A stretch of DNA of 64,000 nucleotides from Marinifilum flexuosum (GTDB lineage Bacteria; Bacteroidota; Bacteroidia; Bacteroidales; Marinifilaceae), in NCBI RefSeq assembly GCF_003610555.1, contig NZ_RAPQ01000008.1, positions 674,490 through 738,489 of the forward strand. Direction: 5' to 3'. Position numbers and translations under genes: made by a program. Under the pieces are notes generated by a model, which saw only the letters and a list, made by a program, of their open reading frames with translations, was not told the DNA's origin and ran no database searches. Every line of letters begins with the position of its first letter. The first letter of the stretch is position 1. Of the stretch, positions 1-9,528 are shown in pieces.

Positions 1-1
1 A

Positions 2-2248
2 CTTACTGGTGACTCTTCGGCAGCTCCTCGTTATATTGAGGCTCGCCTATCAAAGTTTGCATTAGAGGTTTTATTCAATCCTAAAACCACGAACTGGAAA
101 CTTTCCTACGATGGTAGAAACAAGGAGCCAATTACGCTTCCTGTTAAATTTCCATTATTGCTGGCTCAAGGAGTAGAAGGGATCGCTGTTGGTTTGGCTT
201 CAAAAATACTACCTCACAACTTTAATGAATTAATTCAGGCTTGTATTGCTTATCTTAAGGAGGAGGAATTTGAGCTTTATCCTGATTTTCCAACTGCTGG
301 AATGATTGAGGTGAGTCGTTACAACGATGGCTTAAGAGGTGGTGCGGTTAAGGTTCGTGCCAGAATAGAGAAGGTTGATAACAAGACATTAAAGATATCT
401 GAGATTCCTTATGGTAAGACAACTACCAGTCTTATTGATTCAATCATTAAAGCCAATGATAAGGGAAAAATCAAGATTAAGAAGATTGATGATAATACAG
501 CTGCCGATGTTGAAATTTTAATTCACCTGGCAAATGGTATTTCTTCAGATAAAACCATTGATGCACTGTATGCATTTACCGATTGTGAAACATCAATTTC
601 TCCAAATGCATGTATTATTGAAGATGATACACCAAAATTTATTGGAGTATCGGAAATTCTTAAGCGATCAGCCGACAATACCGTTGCTCTGCTGAAATTA
701 GAGCTTGAAATACGTAAACGTGAGCTTGAGGAAGCATGGCATTATGCATCATTGGAAAGAATCTTTATTGAAAATAGAATCTATCGCGATATTGAGGAAT
801 GTGAAACATGGGAATCGGTACTTGAAACCATTGATGAAGGATTAAAGCCCCATACACAGCATTTAATGCGTGCTGTTACTCAGGATGATATCGTTCGCTT
901 AACAGAGATTAAGATTAAAAGAATTTCTAAGTTTGATATCGATAAGGCAAAAGATTTCATTCAGTCTATCGAGGATGAGATCGAAGAAATTAAGGTTCAC
1001 ATTGCTAATATTATTCCTTTTACAATTCGTTATTTCCAGGCAATTAAAAAGAAATACGGAAAAGGAAAAGAGAGAAAAACAGAAATCAGAAGCTTCGAGA
1101 ATATTGTTGCAACTAAGGTTGTTGTTGCAAATCAAAAACTATACATCAATCGCGAAGATGGTTTCATGGGAACCGGCTTGAAGAAAGATGAATATGTATG
1201 TGAATGCTCGGATATTGATGATATTATTGTTTTTAGAAAAGATGGTACCTATTTCGTGACCAAAGTTTCTGAAAAATCATTTATAGGTAAAAATATTCTT
1301 CACCTTACAGTCTTCCGTAAAAACGATAAAAGAACCATTTACAATGTAGCTTATCGTGACGGACGTGGTGGAATTTGCTATGTAAAACGTTTCTCGGTAA
1401 CAAGTATTACTCGTGACAAAGAGTATGATTTAACCAAAGGAACAGCAGGTTCAAGAATTCTTTATTTCACAGCCAATCCAAATGGAGAAGCAGAAATTAT
1501 TAGAGTAGTTCTTAAGCCGAAACCAAGATTAAAGAAATTAAACTTTGAGTTTGATTTTGCTGAATTGGCTGTTAAAGGGCGTGCATCAATGGGAAATATT
1601 CTTTCCAGAAATGATGTGCACAAGATTAGCTTGAAACATGAAGGAGTTTCAACCCTGGGAGGTCGTAAAATTTGGTTCGATCCGGATGTTTTGCGTCTGA
1701 ATACCGATCAGCGAGGAGATTTCTTGGGAGAATTTATGGGAGATGATAGAATTCTTGTGGTTAGCAGACCATCTACTTTCCATTTTACCAGCTTCGATTT
1801 AAGCAATCATTATTCGGATAAGATCAGTATTATTGAAAAATTTGATGCGGAGAAAGTATGGTCTGCTGTATTCTACGATGCAGATCAGGAATATTGGTAT
1901 TTGAAGAGATTTACCATGGAAGGAAATGGTAAACCAACCGGTTTTGTGGGTGATAATCCAGAGAACAAATTATTGATTCTTACTGATGAAAAACATCCGA
2001 GGTTCGAAGTTTCGTTTAAAGGCAAAAATGAAGATAGACCAAACGAAATTATAGAAGGAGAGGAGTTTATTGGAGTAAAATCATATAAGGCAAGAGGAAA
2101 ACGATTAAGTATATATGAAATTGCCGACATTAAAGAAATTGAACCTCTTCCAAGAGAGAATGAAATAAAAGAGGAAGAGGTAGAAAGTGAAGCAGTTGAT
2201 GAGCTTACAGTTGAAGATGGTAAAAATAAAATTGAATTAAATATGTAA
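2..2248 (+). CDS. parC: DNA topoisomerase IV subunit A, 5' end outside the window
   Basis: A type IIA topoisomerase A subunit that cuts and rejoins DNA to decatenate and relax chromosomes together with ParE. The frame is open from base 2, so the start lies left of the window. The first codons read APRYIEARL, the active-site region, with the catalytic tyrosine at bases 32-34. Next come the tower and coiled-coil region (EIEEIKVHIANIIPF) and a beta-pinwheel C-terminal domain ending in an acidic tail. No GyrA box (QRRGGKG) is visible in that domain, which favours ParC over GyrA. The shikimate kinase gene follows after a strong terminator. The family call is secure; ParC versus GyrA is likely rather than certain. 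Confidence 0.9.
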   Translation, partial: LTGDSSAAPRYIEARLSKFALEVLFNPKTTNWKLSYDGRNKEPITLPVKFPLLLAQGVEGIAVGLASKILPHNFNELIQACIAYLKEEEFELYPDFPTAGMIEVSRYNDGLRGGAVKVRARIEKVDNKTLKISEIPYGKTTTSLIDSIIKANDKGKIKIKKIDDNTAADVEILIHLANGISSDKTIDALYAFTDCETSISPNACIIEDDTPKFIGVSEILKRSADNTVALLKLELEIRKRELEEAWHYASLERIFIENRIYRDIEECETWESVLETIDEGLKPHTQHLMRAVTQDDIVRLTEIKIKRISKFDIDKAKDFIQSIEDEIEEIKVHIANIIPFTIRYFQAIKKKYGKGKERKTEIRSFENIVATKVVVANQKLYINREDGFMGTGLKKDEYVCECSDIDDIIVFRKDGTYFVTKVSEKSFIGKNILHLTVFRKNDKRTIYNVAYRDGRGGICYVKRFSVTSITRDKEYDLTKGTAGSRILYFTANPNGEAEIIRVVLKPKPRLKKLNFEFDFAELAVKGRASMGNILSRNDVHKISLKHEGVSTLGGRKIWFDPDVLRLNTDQRGDFLGEFMGDDRILVVSRPSTFHFTSFDLSNHYSDKISIIEKFDAEKVWSAVFYDADQEYWYLKRFTMEGNGKPTGFVGDNPENKLLILTDEKHPRFEVSFKGKNEDRPNEIIEGEEFIGVKSYKARGKRLSIYEIADIKEIEPLPRENEIKEEEVESEAVDELTVEDGKNKIELNM

Positions 2249-2252
2249 TTGC

Positions 2253-2278
2253 ACAGGTGTCTTAGACACCTGTTTTTT
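2253..2278 (+). terminator. Rho-independent terminator after parC
   Basis: A perfect 9-bp stem (ACAGGTGTC at 2253-2261 and its complement at 2265-2273) has a TTA loop and runs directly into six T. It starts five bases after the parC stop and ends about ten bases before the aroK start, so it separates or attenuates the two genes. Confidence 0.85.
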
Positions 2279-2287
2279 CTTATAGTT

Positions 2288-2815
2288 ATGCGAATATTTT
2301 TAGTAGGATATATGGGGAGTGGAAAATCGAGATGGGGTAAAATGATAGCCAATCATTATGGGCTTCGTTTTATCGATTTAGATACTCATATTGAAGAACG
2401 AGAAGGAATTACAATTCCCGAAATATTTGCAAAATACAATGAGGAAGGATTTCGTGAGAGAGAGAAAAGAGCTTTGCAGTCTATTGGCGATATCGACAAT
2501 GTAATTATTGCTACAGGAGGAGGAGCTCCTTGTTTTAATAATAATATGCAAGAAATGAATTCTTTGGGAGAAACGCTTTATATTGAGGGAACTCCTGAAT
2601 TGTTGCGCGATCGAATTACAAGTTCTAAAACAGAGCGTCCTCTTGTGAAAAATTACTCTCAAGATGAATTGTTGGAATACATACAGAATCACCTTAACTC
2701 AAGAAAGCCTTTTTATGAACAGGCAAAGTATAAAATTGTAACTGGAGATTTAGAGTTAGAAAACTTTATTCAAATTTTAGATCCAATTATAAACTCTCTA
2801 AATCAGCAAGTTTAA
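2288..2815 (+). CDS. aroK: Shikimate kinase
   Basis: Phosphorylates shikimate to shikimate-3-phosphate with ATP, the fifth step of the aromatic amino acid pathway, in the cytoplasm. The 175-residue length is normal. Visible motifs are the P-loop GYMGSGKS near the N-terminus, the Mg/shikimate-binding FIDLD, the substrate arginine region GFREREKRAL, ATGGGAPC, and the lid TERPLV. The start at 2288 is chosen because MRIFLVGYMGSGKS matches family N-termini; an in-frame ATT/ATG-containing extension further upstream would run through the parC terminator. The last 29 bases overlap the 3' end of the HAD gene on the opposite strand. The call is secure. Confidence 0.95.
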   Translation: MRIFLVGYMGSGKSRWGKMIANHYGLRFIDLDTHIEEREGITIPEIFAKYNEEGFREREKRALQSIGDIDNVIIATGGGAPCFNNNMQEMNSLGETLYIEGTPELLRDRITSSKTERPLVKNYSQDELLEYIQNHLNSRKPFYEQAKYKIVTGDLELENFIQILDPIINSLNQQV

Positions 2816-3440
2816 ATTCATTTAGATTATTTAGGATTTTATTGGAAATAATGAATTTTCTTAAATTCAATGCTCCTGATTCAGGAATAGCAAAACACTT
2901 CATATTTGCAGCCAAAGCCGATATAACGCCATTTAAAGAGTCTTCGAATACAAGGCATTCATTTGGATTTACACCAAGCATTTTTGCGGTTGAAATAAAT
3001 ATTTGTGGATGAGGTTTGCCATATTCTTCGTACTCTGCAGAATGAACAACTTCAAAATATTCTCGAATGTTCAATTTGTCTAATACAGCCTCAATAATTT
3101 TCATTTTTGATGAGGAAGCCAAACCTACTTTTATCGATGAATTTTTTAGGTTTTCCAAAACATTATACACACCTGTTAAAGCTTTTCCTTTTTCTTTAAC
3201 CAGCTTAATTACATTGTTTACGATAGTATCAACAACTTCAGTTTTGCTTTTGTGATTCCAGGTTTGAATTTCCCACATGGCATCTACAACTTCATCAATT
3301 CTTTTTCCCATGAAAATTTCAAACATTTCTTTGCTTGTGTTAATTCCCAATGAATTGAATACAAGGTTTTCACTCTCCTGCCAAAAGGGTTCAGAATCAA
3401 TTAGTAACCCATCCATATCAAAAATCACGGCTTTAATCAT
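2787..3440 (-). CDS. HAD-superfamily phosphatase, beta-phosphoglucomutase/HxpB-like
   Basis: A 217-residue HAD hydrolase of subfamily IA with an inserted helical cap. Motif I is FDMDGLLIDSEP (nucleophile Asp plus general acid Asp), motif II is LASSS, the motif III lysine lies in YGKPHPQIF, and motif IV is VFEDSLNGV. The family dephosphorylates small sugar phosphates such as 2-deoxyglucose-6-phosphate or acts as a phosphoglucomutase; the substrate cannot be read from sequence. The start is placed at MIKAVIFDMDG. An upstream in-frame ATG adds 18 residues that do not resemble the family. A TACTTTTG box (reverse strand, 3445-3452) sits almost on the start, hinting at a very short leader. The gene converges on aroK and overlaps it by 29 bases. 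Confidence 0.88.
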   Translation of the reverse strand: MIKAVIFDMDGLLIDSEPFWQESENLVFNSLGINTSKEMFEIFMGKRIDEVVDAMWEIQTWNHKSKTEVVDTIVNNVIKLVKEKGKALTGVYNVLENLKNSSIKVGLASSSKMKIIEAVLDKLNIREYFEVVHSAEYEEYGKPHPQIFISTAKMLGVNPNECLVFEDSLNGVISALAANMKCFAIPESGALNLRKFIISNKILNNLNEFKLADLESL

Positions 3441-3584
3441 GTGGCAAAAGTAGTATTTTTTTATATGATATTTTAAATTGATAGATTTTATCAAATTGTT
3501 AATAATTGTTAAATCACTGACTACCTAACTAAAGAAAAGTCGATTTTTTTAAATTTGTTAGATACCAAATGAAAGTTACTAAAT

Positions 3585-4514
3585 ATGGATATAGTTGTTG
3601 AGCATCTGACCAAAAGATATGGACCTCAAAAAGCTGTGGACAATGTTTCTTTTCGCGTAAAGGGAGGAGAAGTGTTGGGCTTTTTAGGGCCGAATGGTGC
3701 AGGAAAGACAACCACGATGAAAGCAATTTCCTGTTATATTAACCCCGATGAGGGAGATGTTAAAGTGGGAGGTTATTCTATAAAAGAGCATCCTGAAATA
3801 ATAAAGAAGAATATTGGCTATTTACCTGAAAATAATCCTCTTTATCAGGATATGAATATTATTGATTTTTTAGAGTTTATTGCTAAAATTCATGGTATTC
3901 CTAAATACTTGATACCCGAGCGTATTTTGGATATGGTTCGAATTTGTGGGCTTGAAGGAGAAAAGCATAAGTTGATTAGTGAACTTTCCAAAGGATATCA
4001 GCAAAGGGTTGGTTTGGCTCAGGCTTTAATTCACGATCCTGAAATTTTGATATTAGATGAGCCTACTACAGGATTAGATCCCAATCAAATTGTTGAAATT
4101 AGAGAACTAATAAAACGAATTGGGAAGGAAAAAACAGTAATTCTAAGTTCTCATATCCTTGCAGAAGTAGAAGCTACTTGTGACCGAATCTTAATCATTA
4201 ACAATGGTAGAATTGTTGTTGATGGTACAGCTGAGGACTTAAGAAAACAAGCTGCAGGGAATGAAATTTTAAAGTTGGGAATTCAAGGTGGTGATGTAAA
4301 TGATATTTTCGAAAATTTATTGAATTTGGAAACGGTTGATTCTGTTGATTTCATTGATATCGATAAACAATTGTTTGAGGTACAGTCACTGAAGGAGGAA
4401 ACTTCGGTAAAGGCTATTTTTGACTTATGTGTCCAAAACAATTACTATATTTCGGAATTAACACCAACCGAGAAAAAATTGGAAGATATTTTCCGTCAGT
4501 TAACTCTTCATTAA
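3585..4514 (+). CDS. gldA: Gliding-motility ABC transporter ATPase GldA
   Basis: The ATP-binding subunit of the GldAFG ABC transporter, which in Flavobacterium is associated with gliding motility. The 309-residue protein shows Walker A GPNGAGKTT (residues 35-43), the signature LSKGYQQR, Walker B ILILDEPTTGLDP and the switch histidine in SSHILAEVEATCD, then a C-terminal domain of about 90 residues common in ABC-2 type ATPases. It is followed by the permease gldF after 7 bases and by gldG, so the three form an operon. A TAAATTTG box at 3550-3557 is a plausible promoter. The ABC assignment is certain; the Gld name rests mainly on the gene trio. Confidence 0.92.
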   Translation: MDIVVEHLTKRYGPQKAVDNVSFRVKGGEVLGFLGPNGAGKTTTMKAISCYINPDEGDVKVGGYSIKEHPEIIKKNIGYLPENNPLYQDMNIIDFLEFIAKIHGIPKYLIPERILDMVRICGLEGEKHKLISELSKGYQQRVGLAQALIHDPEILILDEPTTGLDPNQIVEIRELIKRIGKEKTVILSSHILAEVEATCDRILIINNGRIVVDGTAEDLRKQAAGNEILKLGIQGGDVNDIFENLLNLETVDSVDFIDIDKQLFEVQSLKEETSVKAIFDLCVQNNYYISELTPTEKKLEDIFRQLTLH

Positions 4515-4521
4515 TAGATTT

Positions 4522-5247
4522 ATGAAGCAAATTTTACACATTGCATATCGAGAACTGAATTCTTTTTTTGATTCACTTACAGCCTATGTATTAATTGTGA
4601 TATTTCTTGGCTTTAGTGGATTTTTTACCTGGATTTACGGTGCTGATGTATTCTTTTTAGGGCAGGCAAGTCTTGACACGTTTTTTACTGTAGCCTATTG
4701 GAGTTTGTTTATTTTCATTCCAGCATTAACCATGAGATCTATTGCGGGAGAGTTAAAGGCCGGTACATTAGAGTTATTGCTTACCAAACCAGTAAGCGAT
4801 TGGCAATTAATTTTAGGGAAGTTTTTGTCGACATTTTTTCTTATTGGAATAGCTTTAACACCTACATTGTTCTACTATTTTACTTTGTGGGGAATTGGTC
4901 CAGTTGATCATTCGGCTATTGTGTTAGGCTATTTAGGATTACTTTTAATGAGTATGGTATATATAAGTATTGGATTGTTAACTAGCTGTTTGTTTTCGAA
5001 TCCAATTGTTGCTTCTTTAACCGCAATGTCAATTGGTATATTTTTCCATATCATTTTTGATGTTTTGGCTGCAAATTTTGTTGGATTTACTGGAAGTGTG
5101 TTCAGTTTTTTGAGTTTATCTACACATTTTGAGTCAATTACTCGTGGTGTTGTTGATACAAAAGATTTAATCTATTTCTTTTCAATTTCGTTCTTTTGTT
5201 TGTATTCGTCTAAAATGATTCTTTCGAATAGAAACCTTCAAGTATAA
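4522..5247 (+). CDS. gldF: Gliding-motility ABC permease GldF
   Basis: The ABC-2 type membrane permease partner of GldA. The 241-residue protein has about six hydrophobic segments, and the cytoplasmic loop contains RSIAGELKAGTLELLLTKPV, the family's characteristic coupling motif. The length matches known GldF proteins. The gene starts 7 bases after gldA stops and lies 17 bases before gldG, indicating co-transcription and probably coupled translation. The transported substrate of GldAFG is not established, and nothing here reveals it. Confidence 0.92.
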   Translation: MKQILHIAYRELNSFFDSLTAYVLIVIFLGFSGFFTWIYGADVFFLGQASLDTFFTVAYWSLFIFIPALTMRSIAGELKAGTLELLLTKPVSDWQLILGKFLSTFFLIGIALTPTLFYYFTLWGIGPVDHSAIVLGYLGLLLMSMVYISIGLLTSCLFSNPIVASLTAMSIGIFFHIIFDVLAANFVGFTGSVFSFLSLSTHFESITRGVVDTKDLIYFFSISFFCLYSSKMILSNRNLQV

Positions 5248-5264
5248 TGTGTTAGATATTAAAT

Positions 5265-6779
5265 ATGATAAAAAGAAGAAAAGTTATATATAATATTTTA
5301 ATGGTAGCTGGTTTGTTGATTGTGTTGAATTCACTTTCATCAATGTTTTTTCTTAGAGCAGATTTTACCGAAGATAAAAGATATACCTTAGATCGTTCTA
5401 CAAAACGTATCCTAAAAGAGGTAAATGAGCCAATCATTATCACTTTATATATTTCTGAAGATTTACCAACAGATGTTAATAGAACCGTTAAGGATTTAAA
5501 AAACTTACTAACGGAATATAGTCATTACAGCAATCGAAAAATCGATTTTGAATATATCAATCCAAATAAAAACGAAGAACTTGAACAAGAAGCTATAGAA
5601 GCTGGAATTCACCCTGTACCTCTAGAAGTTAGAGAGAAAGATCAGTTAAAGGTTCAAAGAGTGTTTTTAGGCATGGTAATACAGGTGGGTAACGAGTTTG
5701 AAGCAATTCCTTTAATAAAACCTGGAATTGCGATGGAGTATACTTTGTCTACGTTGATTAAGAGGTTAACTATTAAAGATAAGCCTCAAATTGGTTATAT
5801 AATGGGACATGGAGAGCCGGAATTTGCTGCAATTGAACAAGTATTGGATGAATTATCAATATTATATGATGTAAAACCAGTTTATCTTCTAGCAGAACCT
5901 GATTTGGAAAAATATGAGTGTTTGATGTTGATTGGCCCTACTGGTACAATTTCTCCAACTCAATTGGGAAGCCTTGATAACTATCTTGAAAAAGGAGGAT
6001 CGTTGATGATTGCGATGGAACGTGTTAGGGGAATGCTGAATGATGGTATAGGAGTTACAGTTAACACAGGTTTGGAAAAATGGCTTGAGAATAAAGGGTT
6101 ATATGTTGAGGATTCTTTTGTTGTTGATAAAAAGTGTGGTACAGTAACAGTGCAGCAACAAGGATTTTTCTCATTTCCACAACAAATTAATTTTCCATTT
6201 TTACCTGTCATTTCTCAATTTACAAATCATAGCATAACAGATGGTATTGAAACACTGATTTTGCAATTTGCTAGTCCGATAAAGTATGTTGGAGATACTT
6301 TAATGAATTATCAACCATTGGCCTATACATCAAAGATATCAGGTAAATTAAAAGCGCCGATTAGCTTTAATATTGGTAGAAATTGGAGGGCACAAGATTT
6401 TCTATATCCAGATTTAACTGTTGCTGCAACTTTATCTGGACCGATGGGAGGAGAGGAAGATGCTAAGATTTGTTTAATTGGCGACGGTAACTTTATTGTA
6501 AATGGATTTGGTGCAAATAAAATTTCAATTCAAAAAGATAACATTAATCTTTTTGCAAATGCTATAGATTGGCTTTCAGATGACTCTGGATTAATGAGTT
6601 TGAGAACAAAAGGAGTGTTGTCTAGACCGTTGAAAGAAATTTCTGAAGGGAAAGTGTTTATGATTAAGTACTTTAACTTTTTGATTCCAGTAGTGCTTTT
6701 AATTGTTTATGGAGTAATACGATTTAAACGAAGAAGCAACAGAAGAAGTAAAAGGATGCGACCTGGATTTATTAAATAA
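5265..6779 (+). CDS. gldG: Gliding-motility ABC transporter auxiliary protein GldG
   Basis: A 504-residue protein with one N-terminal transmembrane helix (about residues 8-30), a large periplasmic region, and a C-terminal transmembrane helix followed by a highly basic tail (KRRSNRRSKRMR). The periplasmic part carries the GldG/DUF4350-like fold, with IGYIMGHGEPEF followed by a beta-strand containing LMLIGPTG. It completes the GldAFG transporter and is the last gene of the operon. A nested inverted repeat (6793-6867) and a bidirectional terminator (7091-7120) lie downstream. The call is strong because all three Gld genes are intact and contiguous. Confidence 0.92.
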   Translation: MIKRRKVIYNILMVAGLLIVLNSLSSMFFLRADFTEDKRYTLDRSTKRILKEVNEPIIITLYISEDLPTDVNRTVKDLKNLLTEYSHYSNRKIDFEYINPNKNEELEQEAIEAGIHPVPLEVREKDQLKVQRVFLGMVIQVGNEFEAIPLIKPGIAMEYTLSTLIKRLTIKDKPQIGYIMGHGEPEFAAIEQVLDELSILYDVKPVYLLAEPDLEKYECLMLIGPTGTISPTQLGSLDNYLEKGGSLMIAMERVRGMLNDGIGVTVNTGLEKWLENKGLYVEDSFVVDKKCGTVTVQQQGFFSFPQQINFPFLPVISQFTNHSITDGIETLILQFASPIKYVGDTLMNYQPLAYTSKISGKLKAPISFNIGRNWRAQDFLYPDLTVAATLSGPMGGEEDAKICLIGDGNFIVNGFGANKISIQKDNINLFANAIDWLSDDSGLMSLRTKGVLSRPLKEISEGKVFMIKYFNFLIPVVLLIVYGVIRFKRRSNRRSKRMRPGFIK

Positions 6780-6792
6780 TGAAGGAAATTCA

Positions 6793-6867
6793 TTGTTCCC
6801 GGCTTCCGGCAAATCGGGGAAAGATTTAACCGGAAGCTAATTAGCATATCAATGAATCGGGGAACAA
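6793..6867. repeat. Nested inverted repeat downstream of gldG
   Basis: Outer arms TTGTTCCC (6793-6800) and GGGAACAA (6860-6867) enclose inner arms GCTTCCGG (6802-6809) and CCGGAAGC (6830-6837). A third small palindrome, GCTAATTAGC, lies at 6836-6845. AATCGGGGAA also occurs twice directly (from 6812 and from 6855). This is the only marked structure in the 357-base gap between gldG and mltD apart from the terminator. It could be an RNA structure at the mRNA 3' end or a small repeat element. Confidence 0.5.
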
Positions 6868-7090
6868 ATAAAAACTTGCAGTTTTTATTTATCGAAAGCA
6901 ATTTAATTATATTAAGGTCACTAATCAAAAAAAATCTTCATTAGCCTATAAGGTTACACTTGAAATATAATGTAAGTTGCAGTATATTAATATTATCCGA
7001 TATTGTAGGCTTTGTTAATTTAAAAACAATTTAAATAACTTAACTGGCTGTGTGTTTATAAATTAGTGGAATTTGTTTATAAGCCCCATA

Positions 7091-7120
7091 AAAAAAGCGA
7101 AGATATTTCTTCGCTTTTTT
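7091..7120. terminator. Bidirectional terminator between gldG and mltD
   Basis: AAAAAAGCGAAGA (7091-7103) pairs perfectly with TCTTCGCTTTTTT (7108-7120) around a TATT loop, giving a T-tract on both strands. It lies between the convergent gldAFG and parAB-mltD operons and ends 16 bases from the mltD stop. Confidence 0.9.
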
Positions 7121-7136
7121 TATGGAGTTCATAAGA

Positions 7137-8825
7137 TTAACTCTTTCGTTTGATTCTTAATTTTTGCCCTACTTTAAGACTTTTGGCATCATTAATATTA
7201 TTCAATTTCATAATATCGAAGTTCGAAACCCCAGGGAATTTTTTAGCAATTGTCCAGAAATTATCACCACTTCGTACCGTATAGTAAACATACGATCCAT
7301 CTATTTTTTCAGGTGTATTTGTAGCAGCAACAGCAGTGCTTGTGGGACTTACTTTTTTCCCCAATGTAGCTTGTTTTTGAGCATAGCTCATGCTGTTGAA
7401 GCTTTGGTAATAATCAGCTTTAGATTTAGGAACATAAACTACCAGTTTTTGTCCTACTTTAATTAAGTTTCTTCTGATGTTATTCCAGTATCGCAAGTCT
7501 GAAGTTCTAATGTGAAACCATGAAGCAATCAAACCTACTGCATCACCAGGCTTTACTTTGTAGTATACCTTAGCCTTGTTTTTCGGTGTTACATGAGCAA
7601 ATTTTTGATACCTGTCCCTAGGATTAACAACCTTATCCTTTTGGCTGAAATAATAATCCTTCTTGTATGCAAAAATTGAATCTTGCATATCGATGAATTT
7701 TGAGGTTAATTTTAACGGAAGTTTAAGGGAATATGCTTTTCCTCCAGGTAAAATATCAGCTCGATATTGTGGATTTAAATCTCTTAATTGTTCATTAGGA
7801 ATATTAATTACTTTCGAAACTTGATCAAAATGTAAAGTTTCATTAATCATTAATGTATCGCAAGCAATTGGGAAATTCGATTTCTTTGGATAAAGATTGT
7901 GTTCTTTGTGGTAATTGAAAGTATATATTGCAGCAATAAAAGCTGGAACATATCCTCTGGTTTCACGAGGTAGTCGATAATAAATATCCCAATAATTTCT
8001 TTTACCTCCACTGCGTCTAATGGCTTTGTTAACATTTCCAGGACCACAATTGTAAGCAGCAATTACCAAATGCCAATTGCCGTATACTTTGTACATATCT
8101 TTTAAATATTTAACCGCAGCATAACTCGATTTTACCGGATCTCTTCTTTCATCAACAAAAGAGTTGATGTTTAGTTTGTACATGCGACCTGTTCCATACA
8201 TAAATTGCCATAAACCACTAGCTCCTGCACGAGATAATGCTTTAGGGTTTAATGCGGATTCAATAATTGGAAGGTATTTTAGTTCCTGAGGTAAGCCTTC
8301 TTTATCTAGAATTTCTTCGAAAATCGGGAAATAATATTCCGATAATCCCATCATGTATTCAACCTGAGATCTTCTTTTTTCGGAATATAGTTTGATGTAG
8401 TTTTTAACGATTTTGTTGTAAGATAAATCGATTAATGAAGGGATTTGTTTTAAGCGATCGATGTAAACAGAATCACTTAAAGTGACATTGGTATTTACTT
8501 TCTGTGCACTGTAATGAGAATCTGTGTTTTTGATATACCAACGATGTAATAGGCTATCCAGATTACTTGAAAAATTAGTATTGATATTATCATCTAAATC
8601 GTAACGAACATCAACATTGTTCAATTTTAGAAATGCTAGGGTATCTGTTTCTGATTCAGGTTCGCTTGCAGCAATTTCAGAGCTCACAGTATCTAAATCA
8701 GATAAAGTATTTTCAATTACTACTTGCTCTTCCTTAATATTTTGTTTTACAGATGGCTTAATTGTACTGCATGCCAATGCAGTTACCGATAAAATTATGG
8801 GTATAAAAAAAATCTTTCTTCTCAT
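7137..8825 (-). CDS. mltD: Membrane-bound lytic transglycosylase D, lipoprotein with LysM domains
   Basis: Cleaves the MurNAc-GlcNAc bond of peptidoglycan, forming 1,6-anhydro ends, at the outer membrane or periplasm. The 562-residue protein begins with a lipoprotein signal (lipobox ending LAC, Cys19) and a low-complexity linker. The SLT/GH23 domain has the catalytic Glu189 in PIIESALNPKA and the flanking SRAGASGLWQFM, plus AAYNCGPGNV. Two LysM domains follow, near residues 419-465 and 512-560; the first is the more diverged. It is the last gene of the parA-parB-DUF5683-mltD unit, 12 bases after DUF5683, and ends at a bidirectional terminator. The call is secure. Confidence 0.95.
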   Translation of the reverse strand: MRRKIFFIPIILSVTALACSTIKPSVKQNIKEEQVVIENTLSDLDTVSSEIAASEPESETDTLAFLKLNNVDVRYDLDDNINTNFSSNLDSLLHRWYIKNTDSHYSAQKVNTNVTLSDSVYIDRLKQIPSLIDLSYNKIVKNYIKLYSEKRRSQVEYMMGLSEYYFPIFEEILDKEGLPQELKYLPIIESALNPKALSRAGASGLWQFMYGTGRMYKLNINSFVDERRDPVKSSYAAVKYLKDMYKVYGNWHLVIAAYNCGPGNVNKAIRRSGGKRNYWDIYYRLPRETRGYVPAFIAAIYTFNYHKEHNLYPKKSNFPIACDTLMINETLHFDQVSKVINIPNEQLRDLNPQYRADILPGGKAYSLKLPLKLTSKFIDMQDSIFAYKKDYYFSQKDKVVNPRDRYQKFAHVTPKNKAKVYYKVKPGDAVGLIASWFHIRTSDLRYWNNIRRNLIKVGQKLVVYVPKSKADYYQSFNSMSYAQKQATLGKKVSPTSTAVAATNTPEKIDGSYVYYTVRSGDNFWTIAKKFPGVSNFDIMKLNNINDAKSLKVGQKLRIKRKS

Positions 8826-8837
8826 TGTCTCTCTCGT

Positions 8838-9503
8838 CTAAAAAGTAATTTGGCATCTAAATCCAAGCGTATTGCCCGTAAAGGCTGAGTAGCTTACTGC
8901 TGGTTCTACCCTAATAGTAAGTTCTTCGTTCACATTAAAATTCATTAAATGTGCATCAACGGCAGCATCAATGATATTAAATACGTAAACTCCGGCTAAA
9001 ATGATATAGCTGAGGTCTCTGTCGTGTTTGTAGGAGTCTTTATTGTTTTGTAATTGTGTTTTGAACCAATTATCAAAGCTAGCTGAAGAATTTTCAAAGT
9101 CGAATCCATCGGTATAAAGGCCTTCATAACTTTTCGAATCAGGCTCAGGGATAGGAGTTTCTAAATCAGGAGACTGATATTTATAGTCATAGTATAGAGA
9201 AAAATCCCTAAATCCATCCTTGTATTTGTTAAAGTTTTTGGTATTCCAGTTAATCGCGTAAATGGTAGCACCAATTCCAGCATAAAGGATAGGAATTTTC
9301 CAGTACTTTTTATTGTATGCCTGACCTAAACCTGGTAGTATTACCGAATACATTGTAGCCTTATGAGGAGAGTGTATCTTAACACTTGATTCCACCTGTA
9401 CGGTATCTGCAGTAAATTTCTGAGCCTGAACTTGTGTGTTTCCAGCTAAGATAAAAACGAGCAATACCGCCACTGTACTTAAAAGTGGGCGTAAATTGTT
9501 CAA
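8838..9503 (-). CDS. DUF5683 family exported protein
   Basis: A 221-residue protein with a signal peptide ending near VQAQ and the family motif SVILPGLGQAYNKKYWKIP, typical of DUF5683. That motif and a following hydrophobic helix (ILYAGIGATIYAIN) suggest a membrane-associated envelope protein. A second hydrophobic stretch (YIILAGVYVFNIIDAAVDAH) lies near residue 170, and the end is beta-rich. It sits between parB (25 bases) and mltD (12 bases) in one operon. The biochemical role is unknown; the context points to a link between chromosome segregation and cell-wall growth. Confidence 0.85.
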   Translation of the reverse strand: MNNLRPLLSTVAVLLVFILAGNTQVQAQKFTADTVQVESSVKIHSPHKATMYSVILPGLGQAYNKKYWKIPILYAGIGATIYAINWNTKNFNKYKDGFRDFSLYYDYKYQSPDLETPIPEPDSKSYEGLYTDGFDFENSSASFDNWFKTQLQNNKDSYKHDRDLSYIILAGVYVFNIIDAAVDAHLMNFNVNEELTIRVEPAVSYSAFTGNTLGFRCQITF

Positions 9504-9528
9504 TTTTAATTGTTTTATGTGTTACTAT

